Below the pieces are notes generated by a model. That model was not told the origin of the DNA. It saw nothing but the letters and a program-made list of their open reading frames with translations, and did no database searches. Source: a virus. Taken from it: a stretch of 43,566 bases of DNA. Location: IMG/VR virus record IMGVR_UViG_3300025280_000054, positions 1-43,566 of that record; one strand, 5' to 3'. The number at the start of each line of letters is the position of its first letter. The first letter of the stretch is position 1. Below are positions 32,101-41,337 of the stretch, in pieces. A program made the position numbers and the translations under genes.

Positions 32101-35100
32101 CCAGTATCCGCAAGAGCTGTTAAGGAAGCAGTTAGAGGAGTGTATGATTTGTTTAATCCTCAGATGGTAGATAGAGCTCATCATGTTCCATTTGAAGCTG
32201 ATTTGCTTAAGTGGATTGGTATTCATCAAGAGGTTACACATAGCAAGGTTAAAGATTTTGTAGAAAATATAAATGATACACTTCGTAATCTTAGTAAAGA
32301 TAGTATGGTGGTAACACAGATAGCATCTTTGAGAAAATTATCTGATGAAATAAGAAGTGAGATGGTCAGCCCTAAGAAGGTACTTGATGCTGACAAAATA
32401 GATAAAGCTCTTGCAGAAGCAAAGCTTATACATGAGACATTAATAGCAGAAAAAAATATCAGTGTAGAGGCCAGTAAAAAATTAGATGGTCTTATTACTG
32501 CTCTTGAATTAGGTATAGCAGAAAGTAAGGATCTTCCTTCTAGAACTTTTAGTGAAGAAAATTATGGTAAAATGATTGAAACGTTTGATGAGTTGATTCA
32601 GTTTGAGATAGAAGCAGATCATGTCCAAAAGAGAGAGCTTTCCAGATTTCTTATTAAACTTGAGAATCATATTACACAAAAAGATCCAAACATATCTTAT
32701 ACTGATTCAAAAATGTTGCTTGAAAAATTAACTGCAGATTTTCATGGTCTTTTGGGTAACAGGAAATCAGCTGAAGTACCCTTGCAGGAATTGATTGATG
32801 AGTTTAACAATACTGGTAATTGGAGGGATGCACGAACTGTTATTGATGCACTTGTGAAAACTGCAGGTAGATTTAATGCACATCATGAAGCTTATAATGA
32901 TATAGCAGCTAAAATGGTAAATGAAATCCAGGGTGAAAAGCTAAATACTGAAAGACCTGTAAATTATCAGGAATTATTATTTAAATATCCATCAATACAG
33001 GATCCTAATAACCCTAATGCTGTAAGCAATAGGTTTGTGTCAGATATATCAGATGCATTTGATCCAGCAAAACCGAAAATAACTGCTCCAGATGTATTTG
33101 AAGACTATATCTATAGTGATATAAGAAAGAAGTATTCTAATTCTGGTGAGCAGGCAGTAAAAATAGAGGAGTTTAATACTGCTGAAGCATTGCCTTTGCT
33201 GCAAAATGTTTTTGGCCAGGTTCTTAGAAAAGTTTTTGTATTGGATCATGATAGATTGAATCTTGATGAAAAACCTATGCGTCATTCTCTTTCAACTATG
33301 GTTCTTGATAGGACAAATACAGTAGATCCTCAATTTAAGTATGAATATATACTTTTAAGTGGAAGTATAAAAATTGGTGATCGTACTATTAATATGGATG
33401 ATTCTTATGAGATAGGTGGTGACTGGCTTAAAATGCAGAATTATATTGACAAAGCTATAACTGTTGATATGAGTGAGATGAAAGGTCTATATGAACAGTT
33501 AAGAAATGTGGATTATGTAATAGATATTCCAAGTTTAGGAAGTCTTAAACCAGTAAGTGAGAGCAGTAAAGTATATATGCGTTTAAGTCCCAAGATGCGA
33601 ATTGTTTTTCCAAAGACAGAAGAGAATCTTGATTTACTTAATAGAGATTTTGATGATATATATACACAAAAGCTAACTGATTACACAGGACCTGAAAATA
33701 AAAAGCGTTTGCGTGCTTTTAAAAAAGCTTTTAAGAATTATTTTAATACTACTGATCAGGATAATGAAATTTTAAGATTAAAGATGATGTTCGTTCATTT
33801 TAATAGAACTATGGGTCCTCAGTTTGATGATATGATGAATAAAATGGATGTTGATAGGGGGGAGATAGAGTTTAATAGTTTTAAAAGAGGTTTGCTATCT
33901 GATGGTGGTACGACAACTCATTTGACAAGGCAGGCATTGGAATGGTCTAGAGATAATAATTCTGATCCTTCTGTAAGAACTAAGGCTCAAAAACTATTAG
34001 ATGATGGAATAAAGATTGGTGTTGTAAATGATGAGCCAGCAAATAAAGCAGATGATCATTTTTTTAGTAATAAAAAGATAGTTATAAAACAGTTGAGTGA
34101 TAGAGTTGCAAATCTTGTGACTATTGCTGGAAGGGATACACAAGAATCAAAGATAGTGGATAGTTTTGTTCAAGATATTACTGAGGGAACATATACCAGT
34201 CTTAACTCTTTCTTTTTAGATGGAGGCAAGTTTTCTAGTATTCCTTTCAGTCAATTAATACGATCAGTAAAAGGTGGTGGTGACTGGAATGGTATGAAAA
34301 CTATTATTATGGATAATGATATGCTTGGTAAAGGATTCACTGTGTATAATCCAGAGGTAGCTTCTGTATTAACTAATCTAGGTGTTGATCTTTTGGTTGG
34401 TGAGAGTGTTGCTAAGACATTAAATCTAAATAGAGCTCAAGCATTTACTATTGATCCAGCCAGAAGTCTTGAGAGAGGGTGGGAAGCTGATCTTTCTTAC
34501 ATGGATGAATCTAATTTTATGAGTATTCCATATAAGAATTTTGGTATATCATTTACTACGCACTCTGATCCTGGTGTTAACTATTCATCATCTATGTTCG
34601 ATTTTCAAAGTACACGTCATCTTCGACAAGCAAAACGACTGTATAAGATAGATGAGATTATACAAAAGATGGGTACAATTAATAATAATAAAGATTTTGC
34701 TAATGGAGATTTATTAAGAATTTTATATAAGATAAGGCAAGAAGAGACTGGTCAGCAGTTAACGACGGATAGTTATACTTTAACTGAAACACTTCTTGAA
34801 TATGGTGGAAGGGAATCCAATCCTTTGTTACAAAAAGATCTGGAAAGGTTACTTCAAAGTGATTTTTATAAGATTCTTTCAAGTAGGCCAACACGGCACG
34901 GAGAAGAGGGAATTGCCGCTGTTGATGTAGATAATACTCTTAGTAATCCTGTGTATGCTCAGTTTGAAAATCTTAGAAATAACAAAATTGCTAATAGTGT
35001 TTATCAGTATGGCGGTGGTTCTATTACTCGTGCATTGGCTAACCAATTAATCAGTAGAGATTCAAAAACAGTAGCTGATATGCGGGATATTTCTTTTATA

Positions 35101-38028
35101 GCAAGAGATAAGGATACAGGTTTAGATATAATTTTCTCTTATAGTGATAAGGGTGTTTGGGAAAAATATAGTCCATTTCTTGAAGCTCAAAAAGAAGCAA
35201 AAACTTATGCAGGTGCAGGTGTGAGGGGATTAGCAAAGGATGAATGGATTAAAGTAAGTGAAAAGTCATATAAGGAAATTGAATCTGTATTAAATCAATT
35301 GAATAAACTGACTCATTCAATGAAGAATGTTAAGTATAACGATTTGATAAGATTATTGGATATAAATGAATATCATCCACAAAATTGGAATGTGTTTTCA
35401 AAGAGTAAAATGATAAGAGAAGATATTAAAGTAGGTCTTGGAAAAACTTTTATAAAATTAGCAGATAAATATAAGATACAGTTAGGAATGTCTGTCAATG
35501 CTATTCCTAAGGTGATGAAGGATCAGCCTTTTATGCGTATTGAAAAAGTTCTTGATACAAGTCTTAATGGGTTGGCAACTATCAATACATTCGATTTGCG
35601 TGTAACTTTGCAAAGAGATCATGATGGAGATCATATATACAAATATTTAAAGATACCTATATCCATGCTTAGAGATTATGTTGATGATATGGGAGATATA
35701 CGAGATTATACTCTTATTCAAGATTCTGAGTATACCCAAGGAATAAATATGTTTGGGTTTAAGGGCGGTGTTGCTGGGAAAGATATTTCTTCTATAGGAT
35801 TTGATAAGGTAGCTCATGATATAGCTAAAAAAGATAGAATTGTATCTAGTGTAATTTCAAGGAAAGGAACCTTGAGTTATCTTTTAAATTCTGAATTAAA
35901 GTTGGATGATAACCTTTTTGTATCTGAAGTGTTTAATAATAAGAATGTAAATCTAGCAGTGTCAAAAGCATTGGATGTATTTCAAAGGGGAGGGGAAATA
36001 TTTCAGAGTTCTTTGGATAAATGGAAAAAAACCCCAAAGATCGCTAGAAATATTGAAGATATTGAGGACTATTTTATTTATGGTTTATATCCATCAGATC
36101 TTAGTAAACCAAGTGTAAAACACAGTACAGAAAGTTTTTTACAATCTGGATTTGGTATAAAGGATAAATTTGAAAGGGATATGTTCAGGATTATGCATAG
36201 AACTCTTAGTAAAGCAAGAGTTATGGATAATGATGTATATGATGCTGCAGGACGAAGACAGCCTACCACTAGTGAATTACGTAGAGCAAGAACTAATATT
36301 AACTCGTTTTTTGATAATCCAAATAGATATTTAATAATGGGTTTACTTGGAGATGCGAGGAGGATGAGGAAAAAGAAAAATTACGATGGAGCAAGCAAAC
36401 AGATTGATAATGTGATTGGTTTTTTCTATAGGAATGTTTCGGTTAGTTCATCAAGATATCCTAAGATATATTCTGATTTAGAGAAAGGATATATACCATC
36501 AGGATTAGAAAGAAGATTTACTGTAGATAAAACTCTTGGAATTAAGAGTAGTATGAGTGGACATGTTTTGGATGAAGTCATAAGAAATCCTATTTTTTAT
36601 GAGAGGGACAATAAAGGTGAATCAACTAAAAATAGAACCATGTTCCAACATTATAATAACTTGAGAAATAAGCTAGAAATTATAATGTCTTATGGAGATG
36701 TAACACCTGAAAGAATTGATGAAATGATTTTAACAGACAGTGCATTTACAGAAATAGTTAATGGACAGTCTGTATTTAAAGCTAATCTTAGTGGTATAAT
36801 AAGGTTTGTTGCTAATAGTCAGCATGCGAATTCAGTAGGAAATTTGAGGCTTTTGAAGAATGAAACTTTTAAAGATTTAAATAAAATAGAAAGAGCTGAA
36901 GATAGAATTACTGTAATCCAGAAAGTTATTGATGTGTTGGATCGCCAAATGGCTAGAGATGCTATACTTCGTAAAGCTCAAGACTTAAAACTTTTTAAGA
37001 TAAATCCTCCTAAAGATGATATAAATTGGGAATACAGAGATTTTAAGTTGAATGGTAATTTGTATAGAATTAAAGGAACAGTATCAAAAGACGATTTGGA
37101 TCCTACAACATCTATGGGGTCGCTTGAATATATAGGGTCAATAAGAGATGGACGTAAACAAAGAGTACGCAGAGGATATACTTATATTGTTGATAAGAGA
37201 CCTCCCAGGTTTGTAACTGTTGATGATCCAGAAGTAAGATGGAATAGAGCTTTTGCACAGGCAACAGGAGTTGGTACACATAGATCAAGTGATATTGATC
37301 CTTCTCGTTATCATTACGATAATGAACCTCTTGGTTTGAATAGACTTTTGTCTGCTGTAGATGCTTTAAGAAGAGGTGTAAGCGATTCTTATAGCAGAGC
37401 ACATGAAGCAGCAGATAAACAGCCAATTGATAGAAATGATATTTATTATTATAATTCTGTTATGACTGATAGATTGATAGGAAAGTTTTTTAAAGATTTT
37501 AGTACTCCAGATAATTTTGAAGGTCTTTTAAAGTATTTGATCCAGCCACAGATACAAAGGAATATGTATGTAAAAGAAGGCACTGAAGAAATGCCTTACT
37601 TTAAGATGAATACTCATCTTATTCAATCTGTATTTAATTGGATGAGAAGACCAGCAGTTGGAGGTCAACCAAGTAATGCAGAAAGGCATGGATTTGATCC
37701 AAGAACATCGATAGAAAGTATTATTAAAGATACGAATCATTGGTATGATCATACAACTGGTCAGTCAGAATTGAAAACTCAGCAGTATAATAGGATGAGG
37801 ATGGCAGGACGTGAAGATTGGAGTAGATTTAGAATGTCTACTGGTGATATTTTAATGAGTGATTGGTATGTCAATCCAGTATTGAGCAATTATGCCAGAG
37901 GTTTTATATTGGGAAGAGGAGATATTACCAGGATGAAGGATAATACTGGAAAACCAAGTTATTTTTATGATTATACAAAAAGTGGACCCCCTGATAAAAG
38001 AATGAAGAAAATAATGGGATGCCGATAA
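29197..38028 (+). CDS. giant virion protein; candidate ejected two-barrel RNA polymerase
   Basis: 2943 residues, starting directly at the previous stop; by far the largest gene. Residues ~70-330 are amphipathic/hydrophobic (LAWGGVHGITWGTSEFVE; LFTPFVGPFALLGKGGQIAT), as in proteins pushed into the cell. The middle is mixed charged helix and strand. At residues 2141-2145 is DHDGD, set in TLQRDHDGDHIYKYLKIP, a strand-motif-strand arrangement like the catalytic DxDGD of RNA polymerases with double-psi barrels (RNAi polymerases, YonO, crAss-like phage virion polymerase). Residues 1711-1740 (GKGFTVYNPEVAS... GESVAK, Lys1740) could be the lysine-bearing first barrel. The rest to 2943 is helical. Alternatives: a plain internal core protein in which DxDGD is chance. 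The next gene is likely its partner. Confidence 0.6.
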   Translation: MPDPNGGISIEEYLKYLEQQNARNLSATSDTGTVPSVLGDVPSVDVDPTAQGWTARRKRLGLEVVDEVSSDNAALDFLGSLAWGGVHGITWGTSEFVEKAKSWDEMNDWEKAGWVTGEGLSLFTPFVGPFALLGKGGQIATRALRGNNFIRKAASNLVKEEAIIAKGLLDQAKARGVVSPAVSRSLERQFAKQLPKALKDKHSIARLRDLNADVTAARTASVGLRSQSEDVIGKVLEGAGVPINVAAQRKLAKSFVEELGKGRYVNDIGEWVTRSFGGTNPGRISQYLGMAAQDFLYLGLHALGVEKIDSLAHKRSADYADIPMSTTVMSLGFPLIRGIGRGGRESLTRGITSYAQRYKKINYNKISEMPGGDATARELLKSNVKGANINIINSSEHGQKTWTVFGKSYMGKQDILHQADTMPLEHVVGLLNKMRLSVSQSLVKRWNSNYWGDLLASTPRMGTGILFMNYGAFQSGAFKNMSPQELSSHLFMAAFMTKGKGAWDHAGKRGYLSSEYGEMNRALEFLQTDHKQMDATISTMKIRNMIDKHGVVHGNNPIADEIVNVFDSVIEGERIAWRNDGEFISSTKYAKVQELLSAYNAIKRMKDKSFTHVTIDDMNTQALDMIKRDLGVVKIRDKSVDDILKDDLREELTEETKKEIISDEYGILGLLSERFGIPFSIVPVPEGTPLKGSARLIKTPEDGNNYPNIHEYNNLIVKYGSLLNIDIIDKPALATKLAKDRNMEVRDYDNALGDVTHEYMVNMEGRYLNHNLYLEFGDNIFLQALHDINASQAKSDIYKVVSNVETDKQNVITLREALVHVFGQKGKFSENIYDNEVDKKVGEELLSDAKISENLLIIQPVYDLMKSLSNIGKTRSPKLNIKSGDVQEVADKVGDMVNRLPGDWKPPNLYIRGLEEFQSRIFTGGNRLSYTAFQRAKDDGLIRMDFEGGVRKIIFPSENAIDNGLPGDPVSARAVKEAVRGVYDLFNPQMVDRAHHVPFEADLLKWIGIHQEVTHSKVKDFVENINDTLRNLSKDSMVVTQIASLRKLSDEIRSEMVSPKKVLDADKIDKALAEAKLIHETLIAEKNISVEASKKLDGLITALELGIAESKDLPSRTFSEENYGKMIETFDELIQFEIEADHVQKRELSRFLIKLENHITQKDPNISYTDSKMLLEKLTADFHGLLGNRKSAEVPLQELIDEFNNTGNWRDARTVIDALVKTAGRFNAHHEAYNDIAAKMVNEIQGEKLNTERPVNYQELLFKYPSIQDPNNPNAVSNRFVSDISDAFDPAKPKITAPDVFEDYIYSDIRKKYSNSGEQAVKIEEFNTAEALPLLQNVFGQVLRKVFVLDHDRLNLDEKPMRHSLSTMVLDRTNTVDPQFKYEYILLSGSIKIGDRTINMDDSYEIGGDWLKMQNYIDKAITVDMSEMKGLYEQLRNVDYVIDIPSLGSLKPVSESSKVYMRLSPKMRIVFPKTEENLDLLNRDFDDIYTQKLTDYTGPENKKRLRAFKKAFKNYFNTTDQDNEILRLKMMFVHFNRTMGPQFDDMMNKMDVDRGEIEFNSFKRGLLSDGGTTTHLTRQALEWSRDNNSDPSVRTKAQKLLDDGIKIGVVNDEPANKADDHFFSNKKIVIKQLSDRVANLVTIAGRDTQESKIVDSFVQDITEGTYTSLNSFFLDGGKFSSIPFSQLIRSVKGGGDWNGMKTIIMDNDMLGKGFTVYNPEVASVLTNLGVDLLVGESVAKTLNLNRAQAFTIDPARSLERGWEADLSYMDESNFMSIPYKNFGISFTTHSDPGVNYSSSMFDFQSTRHLRQAKRLYKIDEIIQKMGTINNNKDFANGDLLRILYKIRQEETGQQLTTDSYTLTETLLEYGGRESNPLLQKDLERLLQSDFYKILSSRPTRHGEEGIAAVDVDNTLSNPVYAQFENLRNNKIANSVYQYGGGSITRALANQLISRDSKTVADMRDISFIARDKDTGLDIIFSYSDKGVWEKYSPFLEAQKEAKTYAGAGVRGLAKDEWIKVSEKSYKEIESVLNQLNKLTHSMKNVKYNDLIRLLDINEYHPQNWNVFSKSKMIREDIKVGLGKTFIKLADKYKIQLGMSVNAIPKVMKDQPFMRIEKVLDTSLNGLATINTFDLRVTLQRDHDGDHIYKYLKIPISMLRDYVDDMGDIRDYTLIQDSEYTQGINMFGFKGGVAGKDISSIGFDKVAHDIAKKDRIVSSVISRKGTLSYLLNSELKLDDNLFVSEVFNNKNVNLAVSKALDVFQRGGEIFQSSLDKWKKTPKIARNIEDIEDYFIYGLYPSDLSKPSVKHSTESFLQSGFGIKDKFERDMFRIMHRTLSKARVMDNDVYDAAGRRQPTTSELRRARTNINSFFDNPNRYLIMGLLGDARRMRKKKNYDGASKQIDNVIGFFYRNVSVSSSRYPKIYSDLEKGYIPSGLERRFTVDKTLGIKSSMSGHVLDEVIRNPIFYERDNKGESTKNRTMFQHYNNLRNKLEIIMSYGDVTPERIDEMILTDSAFTEIVNGQSVFKANLSGIIRFVANSQHANSVGNLRLLKNETFKDLNKIERAEDRITVIQKVIDVLDRQMARDAILRKAQDLKLFKINPPKDDINWEYRDFKLNGNLYRIKGTVSKDDLDPTTSMGSLEYIGSIRDGRKQRVRRGYTYIVDKRPPRFVTVDDPEVRWNRAFAQATGVGTHRSSDIDPSRYHYDNEPLGLNRLLSAVDALRRGVSDSYSRAHEAADKQPIDRNDIYYYNSVMTDRLIGKFFKDFSTPDNFEGLLKYLIQPQIQRNMYVKEGTEEMPYFKMNTHLIQSVFNWMRRPAVGGQPSNAERHGFDPRTSIESIIKDTNHWYDHTTGQSELKTQQYNRMRMAGREDWSRFRMSTGDILMSDWYVNPVLSNYARGFILGRGDITRMKDNTGKPSYFYDYTKSGPPDKRMKKIMGCR

Positions 38029-38150
38029 TGAAAATTAACGAAAAAGTTATCTCATGTATATCAAATTTTCAGATTGATTTTAAAAAGGTGCCCTGCCCTA
38101 CACATCAAATTTTGAAACTTTTTAGGAGTAGTAATGTCAGCAGGTTGTAA
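38028..38150 (+). CDS. possible small protein, 40 residues
   Basis: Starts in a TAATG overlap with the giant gene and ends 17 bases inside the next gene. Product: MKINEKVISCISNFQIDFKK then VPCPTHQILKLFRSS, a soluble-looking short peptide. The ribosome site is poor. The coupled start speaks for it; the short length against it. Confidence 0.33.
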   Translation: MKINEKVISCISNFQIDFKKVPCPTHQILKLFRSSNVSRL

Positions 38151-40791
38151 TGAAGTTCAGTCAGCAGGAGTAGATATTGATTATAATGCTGAAAGAATGA
38201 ATGAGATATTCAAATATTGGGTTGATAAGCCTAATATCAGGAAAAGATATACGAGACCTGATGGAACATTTGAAAAAGAGATAGCTGAAAAAGGTTTAGA
38301 AAGCTATGTTTGGGATATACTTGATTATCCGTTTAAAGTAGAGCAGAATTTTACAGATAGACAGTTAAAAAGGATAAAAATAGCTATTGATGGACATGAT
38401 AAAGATTTGACAGGAAAGTTTAAGAATATAGCTGGAATTTTTGCTGTACCCAGGGGATTGGCAAGATTGGATCCATCATCTAATAAAATGTTAATGGACC
38501 TGGAAAGTGCTAAAAACTATGAACGTAATAAGATGAGTCAGGTGGAATTTTCCATTCAGGAGATCAAAGATAAAATATTATCTGCTCATATTGATGTAAA
38601 TAAGGGAGGTAGGTTTTTTGGTAATAAGAGTTATAAGGAATATAGAAAGATAAGAGATAAGATTGTAAAAGCAAAAGATGAGCATGTAGAACAGGCTGTA
38701 CATGATGCTGTTAAAGGATTTTATTTAACAGATAATGGAAAACTTCTTGGGGAATATCATACTCTAGTCAAGTTAGCAAGTAAAAATCCTGAAAACGGTA
38801 GATCTAAGAATTCTGAACTTGATATTGCAATTCGTAATGGATACTTACATACAGATCCTGTTACAGATGTACAAAAAATGGTTAAGTATAATCCTAAAAT
38901 AATACAGGCAGTAGAGATGTCTCATAATTTGCTGGATACTGTTGGTAGAGTTCATATTGCTTCTTTCCGAGAAATGGCTAATGTTATTGATTTTAAGTTT
39001 TCCAGGTTTAATCCTGCAAGCAAGAATCTCATGGATAAATTAGAAGCTGCAGCTGTACGTATAGAGGGTAGGATGGAGAAAGGAGATTATTTCCCGAAGA
39101 TTATATTGGAAACTATGTATGATATGAAAGTAAAGCTTGAGGATATGATAACAGAGTCCAATATAAGTACTGCAAATGAATATATGAATGAAATGATGGG
39201 CATTACAGACGGATTGTTAGGTCAATTAAATCAAGCTCCTAAAAATACAAAAGCAGCAAGTAGAAATTTGAATCTTTTATGGGAATCTGATCCATATGTA
39301 ATCCTGGAAAAATATTCAAGGGATGCTATTCAGTTTAATAAGAATATTCATATACAGAGGGCATATCTTGAAGCAATGAGAACTATTCCTAATGCAGATA
39401 CTGCATTTTTAAAAGGAATGAAAAGTTTTATAATGGAAGAATATCTTGTAGCTAATACTGAAGGCAGAAGTCGTCCTAAATGGGTAAATGATTGGACACG
39501 TACCATAAATAGTTTTCAGACAGGAAGAACTATGGGATTAAATATAACTGGTGGAATAAAAAATGCTGCCAGTGTGCTTCATTATTCATCCAGAGTAGGT
39601 CTCAAAGCTATTAGAAATGCAAAAAAATCATATCAAAATTTGAAAATGAAAGAGATTGTTGATAGGGTAGAAAAAGAAGAAGGTTTTCTATTTACTCCAA
39701 GTGATAGTGCTATTATGATGGAGGGTATTGTAGGCAGGGATAAATATAGTAAGAATGAGCTTGTATTTAATGAACAAAAAGGTCAGTATTTTTATAAAGG
39801 TACTATGGTAAAAGATCTTGTTGAAAAGATGGGAGATAAAACACTTGGATTTTTATTATCATTTCATAGATGGACTGAAAATGGACAAAGGAAATTTATG
39901 TTCAGGACTTCATTTATTAATAAATTTCAGGAATTATCTGCTACCAATAAGTTATCTGAAAAAGACAATGAAAAATTTGCTAAGAATTATGCCTTAAAAA
40001 TGGTAAATGGATGGGCATATGAATATGCTCCATTTGCTAAAAATAAGTGGGTGCGAGGCAGTCAGAATATTAAGATAGTGGATGAAGTTGGAGAGTCTTA
40101 CATAATTAGAAAAGGTCCCAAAGCTGCTGGAGCAGGTCTTAGTGAGGTAGCATTCCATTTAATGCATTATCCTATGAGCCTTCTAGAAACGCATGTAAGC
40201 CAGTTAAAGGCAGCAGGACAGTCAGCTAAGGCTGGTAACTGGGATTCACCCGAAATGCAGTATATGATGCGATATGCGGGTGTATTTGGGCTAATACAGC
40301 TAGGATCTATTTTACTTAATGCTAATCTTAATAATATATTAGAAAATGAGACTCTTAATAGATTAGGTAGAATTGAAAGAGATCTGCTTGAATATGGAAA
40401 TGAAGACAGAGCTACATTTGGATTACTATCTGAATTTACAGGTCCTACTGTAGGTCATTTAAAATATTTCAGTATAATGGGTGGTCTTGTGAAGCTTGAT
40501 TCTCCTGCTAAAAAGATTCTTCTTGGCAATGTAGATTATACAGAAGATACTGAGGATAGCAGAAGATATACTGATTATCAATACAGTACAGAATATGGAA
40601 GAATAAAACACAAAATATATCCTGCAATACGTGACGGACGGAGCATAGACTTAGCTAGGCATTACCTTGCTTGGTATCCAACTACTTGGATCAAGAAGGC
40701 TAGAGAACGCTTAGGATTGAAAAAACCAAGTAAGTCTAAATTTACTACAGAAGAAATATTATACTCCATTCGTCCTAGTGCTTTTCGTTAA
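38134..40791 (+). CDS. large internal virion protein, 885 residues
   Basis: GGAGTAGTAATG gives a good start. Almost entirely helical: charged coiled coils (residues 120-200, 290-340), a glycine-containing turn (TGRTMGLNITGGIKNAASVL) that recurs in phage ejection proteins, and a more hydrophobic stretch at about 705-735 (MMRYAGVFGLIQLGSILLNA). The C-terminus is basic. It is the last gene of the late operon and follows the giant gene with about 100 bases between, so the two are probably packaged and ejected together. No enzymatic motif was seen. It may be a chaperone or channel partner of the giant protein. Confidence 0.75.
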   Translation: MSAGCNEVQSAGVDIDYNAERMNEIFKYWVDKPNIRKRYTRPDGTFEKEIAEKGLESYVWDILDYPFKVEQNFTDRQLKRIKIAIDGHDKDLTGKFKNIAGIFAVPRGLARLDPSSNKMLMDLESAKNYERNKMSQVEFSIQEIKDKILSAHIDVNKGGRFFGNKSYKEYRKIRDKIVKAKDEHVEQAVHDAVKGFYLTDNGKLLGEYHTLVKLASKNPENGRSKNSELDIAIRNGYLHTDPVTDVQKMVKYNPKIIQAVEMSHNLLDTVGRVHIASFREMANVIDFKFSRFNPASKNLMDKLEAAAVRIEGRMEKGDYFPKIILETMYDMKVKLEDMITESNISTANEYMNEMMGITDGLLGQLNQAPKNTKAASRNLNLLWESDPYVILEKYSRDAIQFNKNIHIQRAYLEAMRTIPNADTAFLKGMKSFIMEEYLVANTEGRSRPKWVNDWTRTINSFQTGRTMGLNITGGIKNAASVLHYSSRVGLKAIRNAKKSYQNLKMKEIVDRVEKEEGFLFTPSDSAIMMEGIVGRDKYSKNELVFNEQKGQYFYKGTMVKDLVEKMGDKTLGFLLSFHRWTENGQRKFMFRTSFINKFQELSATNKLSEKDNEKFAKNYALKMVNGWAYEYAPFAKNKWVRGSQNIKIVDEVGESYIIRKGPKAAGAGLSEVAFHLMHYPMSLLETHVSQLKAAGQSAKAGNWDSPEMQYMMRYAGVFGLIQLGSILLNANLNNILENETLNRLGRIERDLLEYGNEDRATFGLLSEFTGPTVGHLKYFSIMGGLVKLDSPAKKILLGNVDYTEDTEDSRRYTDYQYSTEYGRIKHKIYPAIRDGRSIDLARHYLAWYPTTWIKKARERLGLKKPSKSKFTTEEILYSIRPSAFR

Positions 40792-40801
40792 CTTTAATAA
40801 A

Positions 40802-41005
40802 TTATTTTATTTCAATAGTTAAGGATATTTTTATATAGTTAAATATATGTATTCTAATGCATGATGATACATTGTTAATGATAAACATGAAGATAAATGG
40901 AAACAAATTTATTCTTATAAATCTTTGTTGTTCATCTTTTATTTGAGTTTTACCAATCCAGGCTCCAAGGATTGTTCCACCTAATCCATAAGTTTTATTA
41001 TCCAT
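40802..41005 (-). CDS. possible small membrane protein, 67 residues
   Basis: Last gene of the minus-strand cluster, converging on the late operon with 10 bases between stops. N-terminal part GLGGTILGAWIGKTQ may be a short Gly-zipper-like start; residues 31-52 (INLFPFIFMFIINNVSSCI) predict one membrane span. Upstream AAGAAAG is a weak ribosome site. Not recognised. Confidence 0.5.
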   Translation of the reverse strand: MDNKTYGLGGTILGAWIGKTQIKDEQQRFIRINLFPFIFMFIINNVSSCIRIHIFNYIKISLTIEIK

Positions 41006-41010
41006 TTTAT

Positions 41011-41337
41011 CTATCTTTCTTTAGGCATTGAGGATACAAACTTATCATTTAACCAATCATCAAATCGCATGATAATAAGTGTTTCTCCTCTATCTTGTTT
41101 ACATACCACAGCATCTACATGTACACTTGGAAGTAGAAATGATGCTAACTTCTTCCTGCATTTAGCTTGTATCTTTACTTTAGGTTCTTTACCAATAGTA
41201 AGATCTACTTCTTCATGAAAACCTAATGATTGACCATTGGATCCCCATGCACGTTCAGCAGTAAAACCTGCACTTTTTGCTTCATTTACTATTGCTCTTT
41301 CAAATCTGTTACCTTTTGCTTTACTTGGATGTGGCAT
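41011..41337 (-). CDS. Hjc-like PD-(D/E)XK nuclease, 108 residues
   Basis: Small DNA-junction or repair nuclease. The order matches archaeal/phage Hjc-type resolvases: KGNRFERAIVNEAKSAGF (Glu13 in the first helix), RAWGSNGQ turn (Ser33), then EEVDLTI (Asp45) and VKIQAKCRKK (Gln57, Lys59). The usual E-x-K is here Q-x-K, a variant known in other PD-(D/E)XK nucleases. Length is near the family minimum. It overlaps its upstream neighbour by 17 bases. In phages such enzymes resolve replication/recombination branches before packaging. Confidence 0.7.
   Translation of the reverse strand: MPHPSKAKGNRFERAIVNEAKSAGFTAERAWGSNGQSLGFHEEVDLTIGKEPKVKIQAKCRKKLASFLLPSVHVDAVVCKQDRGETLIIMRFDDWLNDKFVSSMPKER

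Noticed and set aside
35617-35650. EF-hand calcium loop for the DHDGDH segment
   Set aside because: The sixth position of an EF loop should be Gly and the twelfth Glu; here they are His and Leu, so the spacing does not fit.
29197-38028. N4-type (T7-like) virion RNA polymerase
   Set aside because: No T7-family motif with its Asp, Lys/Tyr and His-Asp signature could be found in the giant protein.
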